From Pteria penguin (Eukaryota > Mollusca > Bivalvia > Pterioida > Pteriidae), in the NCBI GenBank assembly GCA_035048485.1, contig CM068583.1, positions 65,778,306-65,842,305 of the forward strand: a stretch of DNA of 64,000 nucleotides, read 5' to 3'. A model generated the notes under the pieces. It did no database searches. It saw only the letters and a program-made list of their open reading frames with translations, and had not been told where the DNA came from. Made by a program: the position numbers and the translations under genes. This document shows, piece after piece, positions 56,601-64,000 of this stretch (position 1 is the first letter of the stretch; every line of letters begins with the position of its first letter).

Positions 56601-57730
56601 TAAACATAGTGACCATAGTGAGATTTTAAAAGTAAGCCACTAAAATATCTTTATGCAAATATATACAGATTGATCTTACTAATGTACAAAGAGAGATTCA
56701 ATATGGAATAATTAATGTTAAGTAAACTATATTCTCTACAGTTTGGTGACAGTAGAATGAAGGCATTCTGGTTGAATCATTGATGATACACATCTATTTA
56801 TGTCTTGCTGGTTTAATTGCAACATAGAAATTTTACCTTAACTTTTAAAACCTATACTTTCTGGATGTCTGAAAAAGATTACGGACTACAGATACACAAT
56901 ACTACAAAATTTTAACAGATAGATGGAAGAATATAAAGAGAACTAGATGATGCTTTTTGTATCTAAATGTAATATATATATATTCTATTTTTCAACAGAT
57001 CAATAAACATGACAAAATTAGATCAAACATTTAATACATACTGAGAGTCTGAACTTTCTTGGTGTGAGTAATGGCCCTGCTGTAGGTTCCCTGATAAAGA
57101 TATTTTGAGAAGACGTGTCATAAGGCAAAATCCTAAGATTGAACTAAAAGAAAGAACTACACAGAATATTCTGAAGGCATTCAGATTGTCTCTATTCCAA
57201 ACTGCATATGACAGGAATACGGAGAAGGATCCTAACCCACTGAACAAGGAGCTTTTCCAGTTCAGTTTAGTTCTGATTTCTGCTGATATGGCCAAATCGG
57301 CCAACAGAGCCGAATGGTGTAAATCTATCATTGTGAGGAAACTGTCGTATACACACAAACATATCACAAACTGCAGTGGAGCATATCCCCATGGTATCCA
57401 GAACAGTATAAAACTAAAAGCAAATATTGGACCATGCACTTTCAATGCTCTAAGTCTTTTTGATACAATCTCAGTATTTGACAAACTGCTCTTGGTACTA
57501 GATAAAAAGTCCCTGTCACTTATCCATCCAAATATAGGATCATTTAGAGAATTCCAAATCAAGAATACTGTCTCTCCTATCCAGAATGACGATTTATCAA
57601 TCTTGTAGACAGACACAAATACGTCCACATGATACAGAAGAAAAATATTATGTAGGATAGACTGAAAGAACGCTAATGAGCCATAACAGACATCTAGAGG
57701 TAGCAGGAGTGACTTCTTCATAGTATTCAT
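35404..57730 (-). CDS. MFSD13A: MFSD13A/TMEM180-like membrane transporter, complete
   Basis: Six coding exons (57730-57042, 54711-54618, 53826-53730, 51349-51178, 45991-45798, 35636-35404) join in phase with GT-AG introns to give 492 residues, close to the human protein of about 517. It is an orphan major facilitator superfamily protein, expected in the plasma membrane with 10-12 transmembrane helices. The transported substrate is unknown to me. Diagnostic blocks: [18 protein letters not shown] (16-33), [14 protein letters not shown] (60-73, the MFS loop signature), [17 protein letters not shown] segment around 140, [15 protein letters not shown] (exon 3), [11 protein letters not shown] (exon 4), [12 protein letters not shown] and [13 protein letters not shown] (exon 5), [12 protein letters not shown] (exon 6). 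An in-frame TAA at 57757-57755 fixes the start. The largest intron (45797-35637) is filled with repeats. Confidence 0.95.
35706..36191 (+). mobile_element. Hairpin-ended element, ATGCCCCC/GGGAGCAT family
   Basis: 5' hairpin GTGTC, AGTGC, GACAC followed by the box AAATGCCCCCACTGG. Two ~170-bp monomers ('ggcaataactctgt', 'ttgacctgcattttccct', 'tatcaatttaatccatc') follow. The 3' end is AGTCCCCGGCTATTTCATGA then CGGGAGCATAAAAAG. It lies in MFSD13A intron 5. Confidence 0.7.
37303..38090 (+). mobile_element. Tandem-monomer element, GCAATGCC family, copy 2
   Basis: 5' ACAAGAG then hairpin ATGCC, TAGCAT, GGCAT and TAATACACCTGTCAC. The monomers match those at 33013-33836. It is interrupted by the SINE at 37502-37676. 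The right end is decayed (GCAGACAGACCCACAGAG near 38040). Confidence 0.75.
37502..37676 (+). mobile_element. Short tRNA-derived SINE
   Basis: tRNA-like head with A box TGGTGTAGTGGTTAAG (about 37512) and B box GGTTCGTTTCCC (about 37554). The tail module is TATAACTGAAATATTGTTGA then AAGCGACGTAAAAC, and the end is a simple repeat, AATCAACCAACCAACC. It is inserted in the tandem element. Confidence 0.85.
38200..39550 (+). mobile_element. Decayed copy of the GCTCACCTGAG-family element
   Basis: Monomer phrases of the family recur in diverged form ('caaaggagggta', 'ccctggatccatcc', 'gtggtgccacac'). The right end, TTCACTTGTGCTTTAAGCTA then TGGTGAGCTAAAAA, is a damaged version of the family's 3' hairpin, preceded by GACGGATGGATGGATGACGA. 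No intact 5' end. Confidence 0.65.
40018..42630 (+). mobile_element. GCTCACCTGAG-family element, copy B (2.6 kb)
   Basis: Intact 5' ACAAGAGGCCCAAGTGGGCC and GCTCACCTGAG. The 3' end is TTGAGCCTTTGGCTCAGGTG then AGTTAAAAA, with a long GACGGACGACGG tract at about 42505-42580. The body has about four monomers of 350-500 bp. A reverse-oriented tRNA-like module (GGATTTGAACC, the complement of a B box) occurs twice, at about 40441 and 41279. Nearly identical to copy C. Confidence 0.88.
42631..43133 (+). repeat. Spacer between copies B and C, decayed monomer of the same family
   Basis: Contains 'gtcaaaggagggtacct', 'gccctggatctact' and 'tttcatcaaaatcctttcaatggttct' phrases of the family without ends, so it is an older fragment of it. 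Confidence 0.6.
43134..45705 (+). mobile_element. GCTCACCTGAG-family element, copy C (2.6 kb)
   Basis: Same ends, monomer order and internal tRNA-like modules as copy B, differing mainly by scattered substitutions, poly-C lengths and a shorter GACGGACGACGG tract. It ends about 95 bp from MFSD13A exon 5, on the intron side. Confidence 0.88.
45798..45991 (-). CDS. MFSD13A: MFSD13A coding exon 5
   Basis: Acceptor ttttactgtttcag, consensus donor CAG/GTAAGT. Residues 351-416: [59 protein letters not shown]. Highly similar to the vertebrate protein. Confidence 0.95.
46230..46830 (+). repeat. Tandem repeat, ~150-bp unit, about four copies
   Basis: Units contain 'cataactctcttttgcataa', 'gttatttttcatacttaaat' and 'catgaaacttcataggta'. 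It is of the same style as the other monomer elements; its ends are not clear (GCTTCCAGAGGGCAG near 46228 may be the left end). Confidence 0.75.
46831..47459. other. Intron 4 of MFSD13A, nothing recognised
   Basis: No repeat boundary or exon seen. Confidence 0.4.
47460..48130 (+). repeat. Decayed GCTCACCTGAG-family monomers
   Basis: Diverged phrases ('cgtccaaaatttgatataga', 'ataacacttcttaacacac', 'catcaacagatgcc') and a relic end, GTGATCACACTTAGGTGAGA then TAAAAA, near 47685-47708. Confidence 0.5.
48236..48619 (+). mobile_element. Long-TIR MITE, copy 2
   Basis: Ends CAATCTGATTAAAACCATAT and the inverse; the arms match for over 100 bp (CTTCTCTATTTGTCCCATTG, GATAAAGATCTGGCGAAACT on the left, inverse on the right). 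Flanked by AAATATTATC on both sides, a 9-10 bp target duplication. Same family as 12272-12650. Confidence 0.88.
49050..49126. repeat. (ATA/ATG)n microsatellite
   Basis: Imperfect ATAATA and GATGATAA trinucleotide-like repeats. A second similar tract lies at 49833-49915. Confidence 0.9.
49147..49800 (+). mobile_element. Tandem-monomer element with TTGCATC hairpin start
   Basis: 5' hairpin TTGCATC, ACA, GATGCAA (49147-49163). About four ~145-bp monomers follow with 'ccttttgaccccagaaacaa', 'gggcacatcttccactcat' and 'aaacatattgggcttatgg'. It ends near CTGACGGGACGCCTGTCTGC. It lies in MFSD13A intron 4. A perfect DR1-type motif is at 49512-49524. Confidence 0.75.
50045..50590 (+). repeat. Tandem-monomer element, ~165-bp unit, three copies
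   Basis: Units contain 'ttgaccttttgaccccaaaa', 'catgagttagccttatatgg' and 'tgtctatttttagtaacagt'. The end is a GACAGGCAGATGGATGGACA then GAGAGACAGACAGACAATGA tract with AGTCCCCTCCAGTTTCATTG. Confidence 0.75.
51178..51349 (-). CDS. MFSD13A: MFSD13A coding exon 4
   Basis: Acceptor tcatattacag, donor GCAAG/GTTAG. Residues 294-351 cover two hydrophobic helices: [19 protein letters not shown], then [18 protein letters not shown] and IVMFFVGPG, ending LYLFIA. Confidence 0.94.
51530..53572 (+). mobile_element. Tandem-monomer element (TGCC/GGGGGCAT family) interrupted by copy D
   Basis: Left end near CATGTCCCCTGTGTGGGCTT. Monomers of ~135 bp ('ttcatcagctgtgacctttg', 'gttcttcctctcttgataa', 'catatatcaaaatttggttt') occur before and after the inserted element at 52008-53198. 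The right end has the tract GCAGAAGGACAGAAGGACGA, then ATATCCTCTGCCATACCTGG and TGGGGGCATAAAAA. Confidence 0.75.
52008..53198 (+). mobile_element. GCTCACCTGAG-family element, copy D, nested
   Basis: Intact ends (ACAAGAGGCCCAAGTGGGCC with GCTCACCTGAG; TTGAGCCTTTGGCTCAGGTG with AGCTAAAAAA). It is shorter than B and C because whole monomers are missing. The tRNA-like module is also partly deleted: the jump from 'gaaaaaaaaaattt' to 'ctccatatttcaatt' near 52428 removes the B-box part. Its right half is closest to copy A. Confidence 0.88.
53730..53826 (-). CDS. MFSD13A: MFSD13A coding exon 3
   Basis: Acceptor tatttttacag, donor ATAG/GTCAGT. Residues 262-294, [19 protein letters not shown] then [13 protein letters not shown]. 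The first 14 residues are the most conserved block of the family. Confidence 0.94.
54618..54711 (-). CDS. MFSD13A: MFSD13A coding exon 2
   Basis: Acceptor taaataacag, donor CAG/GTATGT. Residues 230-261, including [19 protein letters not shown] and NLIQ, matching the human segment before VFHCHF. Phase 0 at its end. Confidence 0.93.
54800..56476 (+). mobile_element. GCTCACCTGAG-family element, copy E
   Basis: 5' ACAAGAGGCCCATGTAGGCC then GCTTACCTGAG (one substitution in the box). The 3' end is intact, TTGAGCCTTTGGCTCAGGTG then AGCTAAAAAA. More diverged than B-D, so an older insertion. It lies in MFSD13A intron 1 (between coding exons 1 and 2). Confidence 0.87.
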
Positions 57731-57855
57731 TACAAGTACTCTGATTACTCCTGTTTATCTGTTGATGTTTTTTCTGAGTTTGGAGAAAGTTGATATGCAT
57801 TAAGAAGCTGTTTTCATCTCATTCCACATGATGCATTTTCAGAAACATCAGGAAT
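57042..57855 (-). CDS. MFSD13A: MFSD13A coding exon 1 (5' UTR 57855-57731, CDS 57730-57042)
   Basis: A strong acceptor, ttattttacag, before 57855 shows that a non-coding exon lies further right. The ATG is at 57730-57728, with an in-frame TAA nine codons upstream. It encodes residues 1-230 and ends at donor CTCA/GTATGT, leaving two bases. The opposite strand has a 167-codon open frame here, which is a shadow. Confidence 0.95.
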
Positions 57856-59569
57856 CTGTAAAATAACATGTGCTTATTATACATTCCAACAAATAATGGA
57901 TATATTACTTACAAATAATGGATATACATGGACCACAAACAAATAGTGGATATATCAGCTTAATAGACCTCTTCACATTAATTGCTGAGTTATAACATTG
58001 GAAGACTATATTATTGAATAAGACTCCCTTCAAATCTTAAACACCATAATGTAATCTGATCAATTTGGAGGGAATATCTAACATTAATGTGTCATCCATG
58101 AAATGTTACAGATCCGCAGTTACATGTAATATAAAGGGATCTACTATCATAGAATATTATTATAGAGTTAATTTGTTAGTTTTTAATACATTTTGGATTG
58201 GTGCCATAGATTTAAGAATTGCCTCAGTTATAATTTCCTGTACATAGTAATTACGTCTTAAGCTATCTACAGTTGAAGCAACAAATTATCTGAAATTGAA
58301 GCTTATTACCCCTAAAGCCTAACCTGTAGTAAAGATTCACAATCACATATAATGTATGTTGCTATGTACAGAAAAAGTTTTGATTCATTACAATGGTCTT
58401 TGTTAATTAGCTACTAGTACTAGTACTAGTGTAACTCAACCTCAGTGTTCGTGAAAAATGGTGGCCTGACAGCCAAACACTATATAGTGAAATTCAGTCA
58501 AGCTAGATGAATGTACATCTCTGTAGACAGGACGTCTATTTGGATTTTTCTAAGATGTATTGAAACACTGTTTCTTTCTCACAATCAATGAGTATCTTGT
58601 ACTACACCAATACCGGCCTGAGAATACCAGGCTCAGGTACAAGTTTAATATCTCCAAAACGCCTACTTTTTTGTTTCCTTAATGAAGTCCTAAGAAACAG
58701 TTTTCAAGATTCAATGTAGCAACATGTCTGGTATTCTAAGTATTTCAATATAGTCTCGTCACCTCCAAGGGATGGGAACAAAAGTCTTGAACTTTAAAGC
58801 AAAAAGAATCAAAAAAAGAACAAGGTAAGAATAAAAGAAAATGAAGTCTGCATATCATGCAGTAAGTCTGGATGGATTTCTGAAGGCCCATATGAGTTTC
58901 AGTTCATGTGGCCCTAATGTTTATATGATTCCAAAGTTTTTCACGACACTGCAATCTTGTGAATATATCGTAACTGCTTCATTATATATCCTGTTTAAGT
59001 CTGTGTATAAATGTGAAGTTTGCAATGATTTGTGTTGGCTTTTAGAGACACATATATGTGTAAATAATTCTAGATTATGAAAGATGCCTAGGATAGCTGT
59101 TCATGGTCAATATTCTAATATATTAATCACATAATATTTTAGTTAAAGCCGGAAATGTCCCATTTGTTTTGTAACAATAGCCATTAATAATCTATCAAGT
59201 TGTCCCCTAGCATACATTTATTTTGACTGAAGCCATGGTTTAATCTGACCAATAGAGTTCATACTTTTATATCAAAGGTTTCTTAATAATATCAATTGTA
59301 TATTCTATAAAACCTTTGACAATGTCCTTAGCTTATTATATTTATAGAATGCATAAGTTGTCATATTTCAAATAAAAAATACCTGTATGAGTGTAAGTAT
59401 CCAAAACTTAATTTAAGAATTTAACCAAATACATCATTCTATTAAAGTACATATAGTTTCTCATTGTAAATAATGCATCTAAAATGTATCCTTACGAAAT
59501 ATGGTACCTTGTTGGTAGTACATTGAGTAATGAATTTCCCTTGTGTCAAGTTGTGCTATTGATTGACTA
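57856..59569. other. 5' region of MFSD13A, nothing recognised
   Basis: The non-coding first exon and promoter of MFSD13A should lie somewhere to the right of 57855, but I cannot place them. A short TACTAGTACTAGTACTAGTG repeat is at about 58411-58430. Confidence 0.35.
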
Positions 59570-59836
59570 TTATTGTTTTATGTCACTCCATGATTACTTC
59601 ATGTATATGGTGACAGCATCTGCTTGAAGCATCACACAGAAATTTTTACCCTAACAATGGACCCACTTGAAGGACTGAGGGGTCTTTTACGTGCCACCTA
59701 CCGTGACATGGGAACTCAGTTTTTACTTTCTCATGTAGCAAACACTGAATGCCATTGTGTAAATGGCGGGAATCGAACCCAGGACCTTTAAGTCAGAAGC
59801 CGAGCACCTCATCCATTGAGGCACACCAGCTTCCAA
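59570..59836 (-). mobile_element. tRNA-derived SINE, reverse orientation
   Basis: Read on the minus strand. The head, AAGCTGGTGTGCCTCAATGG, with the A-box region is at the right; the B box GGTTCGATTCCC is near 59774. The middle carries the TCATGTAGCAAAC and AAGGACTGAGGGGTCTTTTA blocks, and the tail is at the left, ATTGTTTTATGTCACTCC. Same family as 4088-4362 and 19900-20166. Confidence 0.85.
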
Positions 59837-62150
59837 GTTGTGTTAAAATCCTTTTACCGGGGTATTTGTCCATCAAAACTTCATAAACATACAAACAGTT
59901 TTGTTATCCCCCATTTTAAATTCTTAATAAAATTGTGAAAAATTAAACAAAATTGTTTTTGCAAATTTTTTACACTTAAAATTTTTAATTCAAATCAGTT
60001 TAAAAATTCCAAAATACCAGTATAAGCAACCTACCATGAAAAAATCAACCTAGATTGCCTAAAAATGTGCAAAAACGATAATCCCAATAGGTATCAACAA
60101 AAGGCATCTTTCTTGTGTAATGGGTATAAATAGACTACATAACAGTAAATAGTATGCTTGAACCCCGACATCAAGGTACTAGATAATGAACATTCAGGAA
60201 ATTCAGGGTAAACTAAAGCATCAGACTTTATCATAAAGCACTATGCAAATTCCTTGAACAATTAAGGTAAAAAGGAACAATTAAAACATTTTGTCATTTA
60301 AAAAATCATGTACATATTAAAGATATTTCCAATGGCATTTCAAGTGTATTAAGCTGTAGAATTCATACAGATGTGTAAAAACTGTAAAAGTCTTTTACAA
60401 TAAACCCAAATTTCATTCAAAACGATCCTAACCAGAGTTCTCAGGTATTAACTTTGAGCAATACAGGTAATGATGTCACTCCAACAAAAAATAGTTTTCT
60501 GTCTTTATCAGTTGCCATACCAGTCTGAAGTCAATCCAGTCCATTACTAGACAGTCCAAATTGCAAGGGGTAAGAACAAAACATGTCAGCCTTGATTAAT
60601 TTTAGGAAATCAGGCTATATAAAAAATTACGTCAGATAAGTGTTTGAAAAAGTACTGAACTCAAATTCATATACTTACCTTAGGCTTACATTATGCAGCA
60701 AACAGATCCTAAGCAGGGTGGGTTCTAATATATGGAATGAGGTTTTACTTTATGACTAATGCAATACGATGCCATTTTGATTTAGGGAAAGAACAGTTGG
60801 AATGCTAGTTTTTTCTCTAGAAAAATATGTCAAAGACAAAACATACATCATAAGAGGAAGATGTAATTTTAACGATGTAACGACTGAATGAGCATTAAAA
60901 TGCATGAACAATGCTTATAGCGTCATTTGAGTTGCATTTTGGTGAATGAGTTTTTTCTTGCTGTAGAAATCTTGAGGATATTTTTTTTTCTTATTAAAGT
61001 ATTAAATCATACAGCTGTGAGTGTGACTTGTTCCATAAAATTTCCCTGAAGAAATGATAAGTTAAATAAGTTAACCCCAGCCCTCTATATTTAAACAATA
61101 GAGGGTGACATGTTGGAGGCAGTGGTATTCGACTCCTAGAAGTCAGATTGGTCAGATGACTCAATATGGGCTGTATTTGGTGGGGGATAAGTGCCTGGGT
61201 TTATTCTACACTCTACAAAGAATCGAATATTTCCAATCTCTTTTTTTCAAATCTGTGATCGTATAAAATATACTGGTACAGAGTGTAGCATTGTTCCTGG
61301 ACAGTAACAATTCCCGGATGTAAATATGTTGGTTTGAGCATAATGGACAAGAAATCACCCAAACTTTTAATATAAAATAAATATTTAAAGAAAAATAAGA
61401 CTTTTCTGTAAAACTTTTGATTTATGCCTTCTATCTTTTACTACTTTTCACATTCTGAACTAGTTCAATATCCATAAAATGATTTGCCAAGGAAAGGTGC
61501 TCCTGATCAATATTATACCTAAAATCAAATTATGCAATATTTTCATTATAAGCATTTGATAACTTTGTCAAATGTCATGTCTTTTTATCCACTTATAATA
61601 TAAAAAATCTAGAAAGGTCCAAGAGCTATTTCAGTAAAGTAAAAAGGGCCGAAAAAGGAAAGTCACAGAAATGACATTACAATGTACAAATGTTTTGACA
61701 TTTAAGTTGTATGTCCTATATATTGCAATAGGGCCGAGTGGTAGCACATATATTTCAATGTAATAAGATTTATAGAAGTTTAATCTTTTATTTCTAGCAT
61801 GAAAAATGATGCAAATTTATAAATTCAAACTGATGAATTCAAATAATAAAGTTCAACTCAATTTCCTAGCTCAAATGCTCTAATTAACTAGTATAAATAA
61901 CTAAAACGACAGAAATGTGGCTTATATCTTTCAAATTCAAATAAGAAACATACTAAAACCCTTTTAAATACTACAATTATCAGATCTATAGAACATTACT
62001 GGACTTTAGATTGTTGCCAGACAGACTAGCATAACTAGTTGCCACATATATACCCTTTTTCCTGATGTTATGTGGAAGTGGCACTTTCTAAATATAGTGT
62101 TTGTTCGCATTCAAGTATATACACAGTGCTTAATTATATTTGTTGCATCT
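59837..62150. other. Non-coding stretch, nothing recognised
   Basis: About 2.3 kb of AT-rich sequence without a supported exon, hairpin end or tandem array. Confidence 0.4.
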
Positions 62151-62499
62151 GTATGTAATGGCATTCATGGTGGGTGTGGTTACCCAAACAGGAGATGCTC
62201 ACTCCTCCCGGGCAACCGGTCTCATCTCTGAATTTCAGGGATCTCTGAATGTCCACTGTGGTACAATGTTAGTCTAATTGTCATGTGACACCCGTTACTC
62301 TCGTATTTTAAATATGCTAGCTACACAAGAGAGAGAGAAAGATAACTACCAACTAGATTGGCATTAGTGATTAAATTACACAACTCCTGATCTACCCAGA
62401 ACATTTGTTTCAATATACCCTTTTATCATGTGAACAAATACCCAAACTAGCATATATAAGAACAATTTTGATTGGCTAAAAGTTAAAGAAATTTTTCAT

Positions 62500-62504
62500 T
62501 ATAT

Positions 62505-62541
<37 letters not shown>
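62500..62541. repeat. (AT)n microsatellite
   Basis: About 17 uninterrupted AT/TA dinucleotides. Confidence 0.95.
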
Positions 62542-62542
<1 letters not shown>

Positions 62543-62651
62543 TCTTTCAGAGGATCTGCCTGCGTTTATGTCAGGTAAATCACTTCACTTTCCGTGGCCA
62601 TGTTGTCATGCATATGATTAGCTAACGATTGGCCATTAAAGCTCTATTTTG

Positions 62652-62750
62652 TGGAGCTTGGGTAGCTCAGTCTGTTAGAGGGTCGGATGCATGACAGCTA
62701 GATGATCCGGTACCATAGGTCGAAGGTTCGAGTCCCCGTTGGGGAACGAA
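62652..62750 (+). other. tRNA-like sequence (SINE head or tRNA pseudogene)
   Basis: Contains an A-box-like GGTAGCTCAGTCTGTTAGAG and a B box GGTTCGAGTCCC about 60 bp apart. The spacing is too long and the acceptor ends do not pair as in a functional tRNA, so I do not call a tRNA gene. It could be the head of a SINE whose tail is the following (AT)n region. Confidence 0.55.
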
Positions 62751-62866
62751 AATAAGTGAAATATAGGGTGCCTTGTTAGCTGTAGTGTCTCTTGGTTTAT
62801 ATGTTTTTTCTAATTTGTCTTTCTACAGGTCCACAGTACTCCCAGGTGTTTCTCTGATTCTTTTTG

Positions 62867-62868
<2 letters not shown>

Positions 62869-62964
<96 letters not shown>

Positions 62965-62970
62965 ATAAAA
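62869..62970. repeat. (AT)n microsatellite, about 100 bp
   Basis: Nearly perfect AT repeats with one interruption near 62951. A 92-codon open frame across it is a Tyr/Ile translation of the repeat. Confidence 0.97.
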
Positions 62971-63788
62971 TATGGAAAATTATATCTATTTTATCTAATT
63001 GAAAATAATTCAGTAAACTTCTGTTTTAAACATATTACCAAAGAGTGGTGAAAGCAATTAAACTAATTATGATGAAAATATACACTTAACAACAAATACT
63101 GACACAGTAAAAATGTTATACCAGCTACACAGATAAAGGAAAAGTAACTATAATACAAATATATGAAAAATTAACATTTCAAATGAACCCATTCTGCCAC
63201 AGTATGAAGTGGAAGCCATGCACTGTGCAAAACTGTGTGTATTTTGACTTACTGTAACAAAAATTGTTTGCCAAAAGCCTAAAAAATCACCGGGGACTCC
63301 AGGAACTACATGTTACTGGACCATGCAGTACAGAAGAAAAGCATCGATTATTATCTAGAAAAGTTACTTCAATGATGAGCATTAAGAAATGCGGCAGTTT
63401 AGGACTCATGTATAACACATATGTCGTGTTAATTATAAATAAAAAAAGGAAAATTGCATTACAGTCTATAAATATTCATAATATTGAATATGATATTCAG
63501 CGAGTTTATCCCCCAGATTATCCTAGGAATGTTTCAGTGATTATCCTAGAAAGGTCACACTGATGTTGAGAGTACAGTTCTGGGACCAGTTGTTTGAGAC
63601 TTTAACCAATGGTTAAGCTAACCAGTGGTTAAACTTTGATAGACAATTACTTTAATCAAATCTTAAGACATATATACACAGAGACTGGAAACTTGCCGCT
63701 TCGTCCAGAATATAATGCACATCCTTTTGTTATGCTAATTAGGTGACCACGCTCTACAATACACCAATTTTAATCCATCGGATAACAC
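62971..63788. other. Non-coding stretch, nothing recognised
   Basis: A 99-codon plus-strand open frame at 63264-63563 has no domain I recognise and no splice support. Confidence 0.4.
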
Positions 63789-63852
63789 CCGGGCCATATA
63801 GTGCAGTTGGTCTTTTCCTGCCGACGCACTTCGGTTCAAATTCCAGTCATCT
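63789..63852 (+). other. tRNA-like sequence
   Basis: GGGCCATATAGTGCAGTTGG resembles an A box region and GGTTCAAATTCC a B box. The cloverleaf arms do not pair convincingly, so it is probably a SINE head or tRNA pseudogene. Confidence 0.45.
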
Positions 63853-64000
63853 ATTACTTTGCTTTTCTTCTTTTATCTTTTATATTCATTTTATCGAAGT
63901 GTAAAATAATACTCTCCTTTTTCTATCGAACAAAATTGAGACAAACTTGTATCATTAATTATTATAAGAATATTTTTAAAAGCAAGATTTTTAGTGAGAC

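Noticed and set aside
57105..57608. 167-codon plus-strand open frame
   Set aside because: It is antisense to MFSD13A exon 1, whose minus-strand product matches the family throughout.
62652..62750. Functional tRNA gene
   Set aside because: A and B boxes are present but too far apart, and the terminal strands do not pair as an acceptor stem.
62773..63051. 92-codon open frame
   Set aside because: Most of it is a Tyr/Ile repeat from the (AT)n tract.
63264..63563. 99-codon plus-strand open frame
   Set aside because: No recognisable domain, no splice-site framing and ordinary AT-rich composition; length is within chance for 64 kb.

Overview
The window is eukaryotic nuclear DNA from an invertebrate animal, most likely a bivalve mollusc. 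The evidence is AT-rich sequence, spliced genes with large introns, tRNA-derived SINEs of a type familiar from molluscs, and many short hairpin-ended repeat families whose bodies are built of ~130-165 bp 'gaccttgacc...' monomers. The species assignment is inference. I see no prokaryotic-style operon, CRISPR array, rRNA gene or convincing functional tRNA gene.

Protein-coding content is sparse and all on the minus strand. The one secure gene is a complete MFSD13A/TMEM180 orthologue: six coding exons between 57730 (ATG) and 35404 (stop), every junction GT-AG and in phase, 492 predicted residues. Two less certain minus-strand genes lie upstream in coordinate order. Gene Y (about 24438-20607) has a first large exon resembling the N-terminal part of CARF/ALS2CR8-like proteins. 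Gene X (7187 leftwards, leaving the window before 3792) starts at a well-placed ATG and has phase-compatible exons but no product I recognise. An orphan exon (15841-15686) and a partial inverted copy of it (14222-14343) lie between X and Y.

The rest is repeats. 0-20 kb: one 1.6 kb hairpin-ended element, a SINE, a 31/40-bp minisatellite, a 2.3 kb satellite of 40-bp units, two small TIR elements with clear target duplications and several monomer-built elements. 20-32 kb: a 56-bp satellite with higher-order structure, a 640-bp TIR element, a 38-bp repeat, a decayed reverse-transcriptase pseudogene and a long palindrome. 33-57 kb: the introns of MFSD13A, filled by at least four further copies of the 'GCTCACCTGAG' element (two nearly identical 2.6 kb copies side by side), SINEs and related families. 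57.9-64 kb: intergenic, with a SINE, (AT)n tracts and tRNA-like fragments.

The most interesting pattern is that several otherwise unrelated repeat families share one modular plan: a 5' ACAAGA(G) tag, a short 5' hairpin, a family-specific box, tandem monomers, a GGACAGACAGAC- or GACGGACGACGG-like tract, and a 3' hairpin carrying the inverse of the 5' box followed by a run of A. One copy sits inside a tandem array whose neighbouring monomers reveal the empty site, and no target duplication is visible. That would fit a non-autonomous rolling-circle (Helitron/Helentron, HINE-like) origin, but no autonomous partner is in the window.
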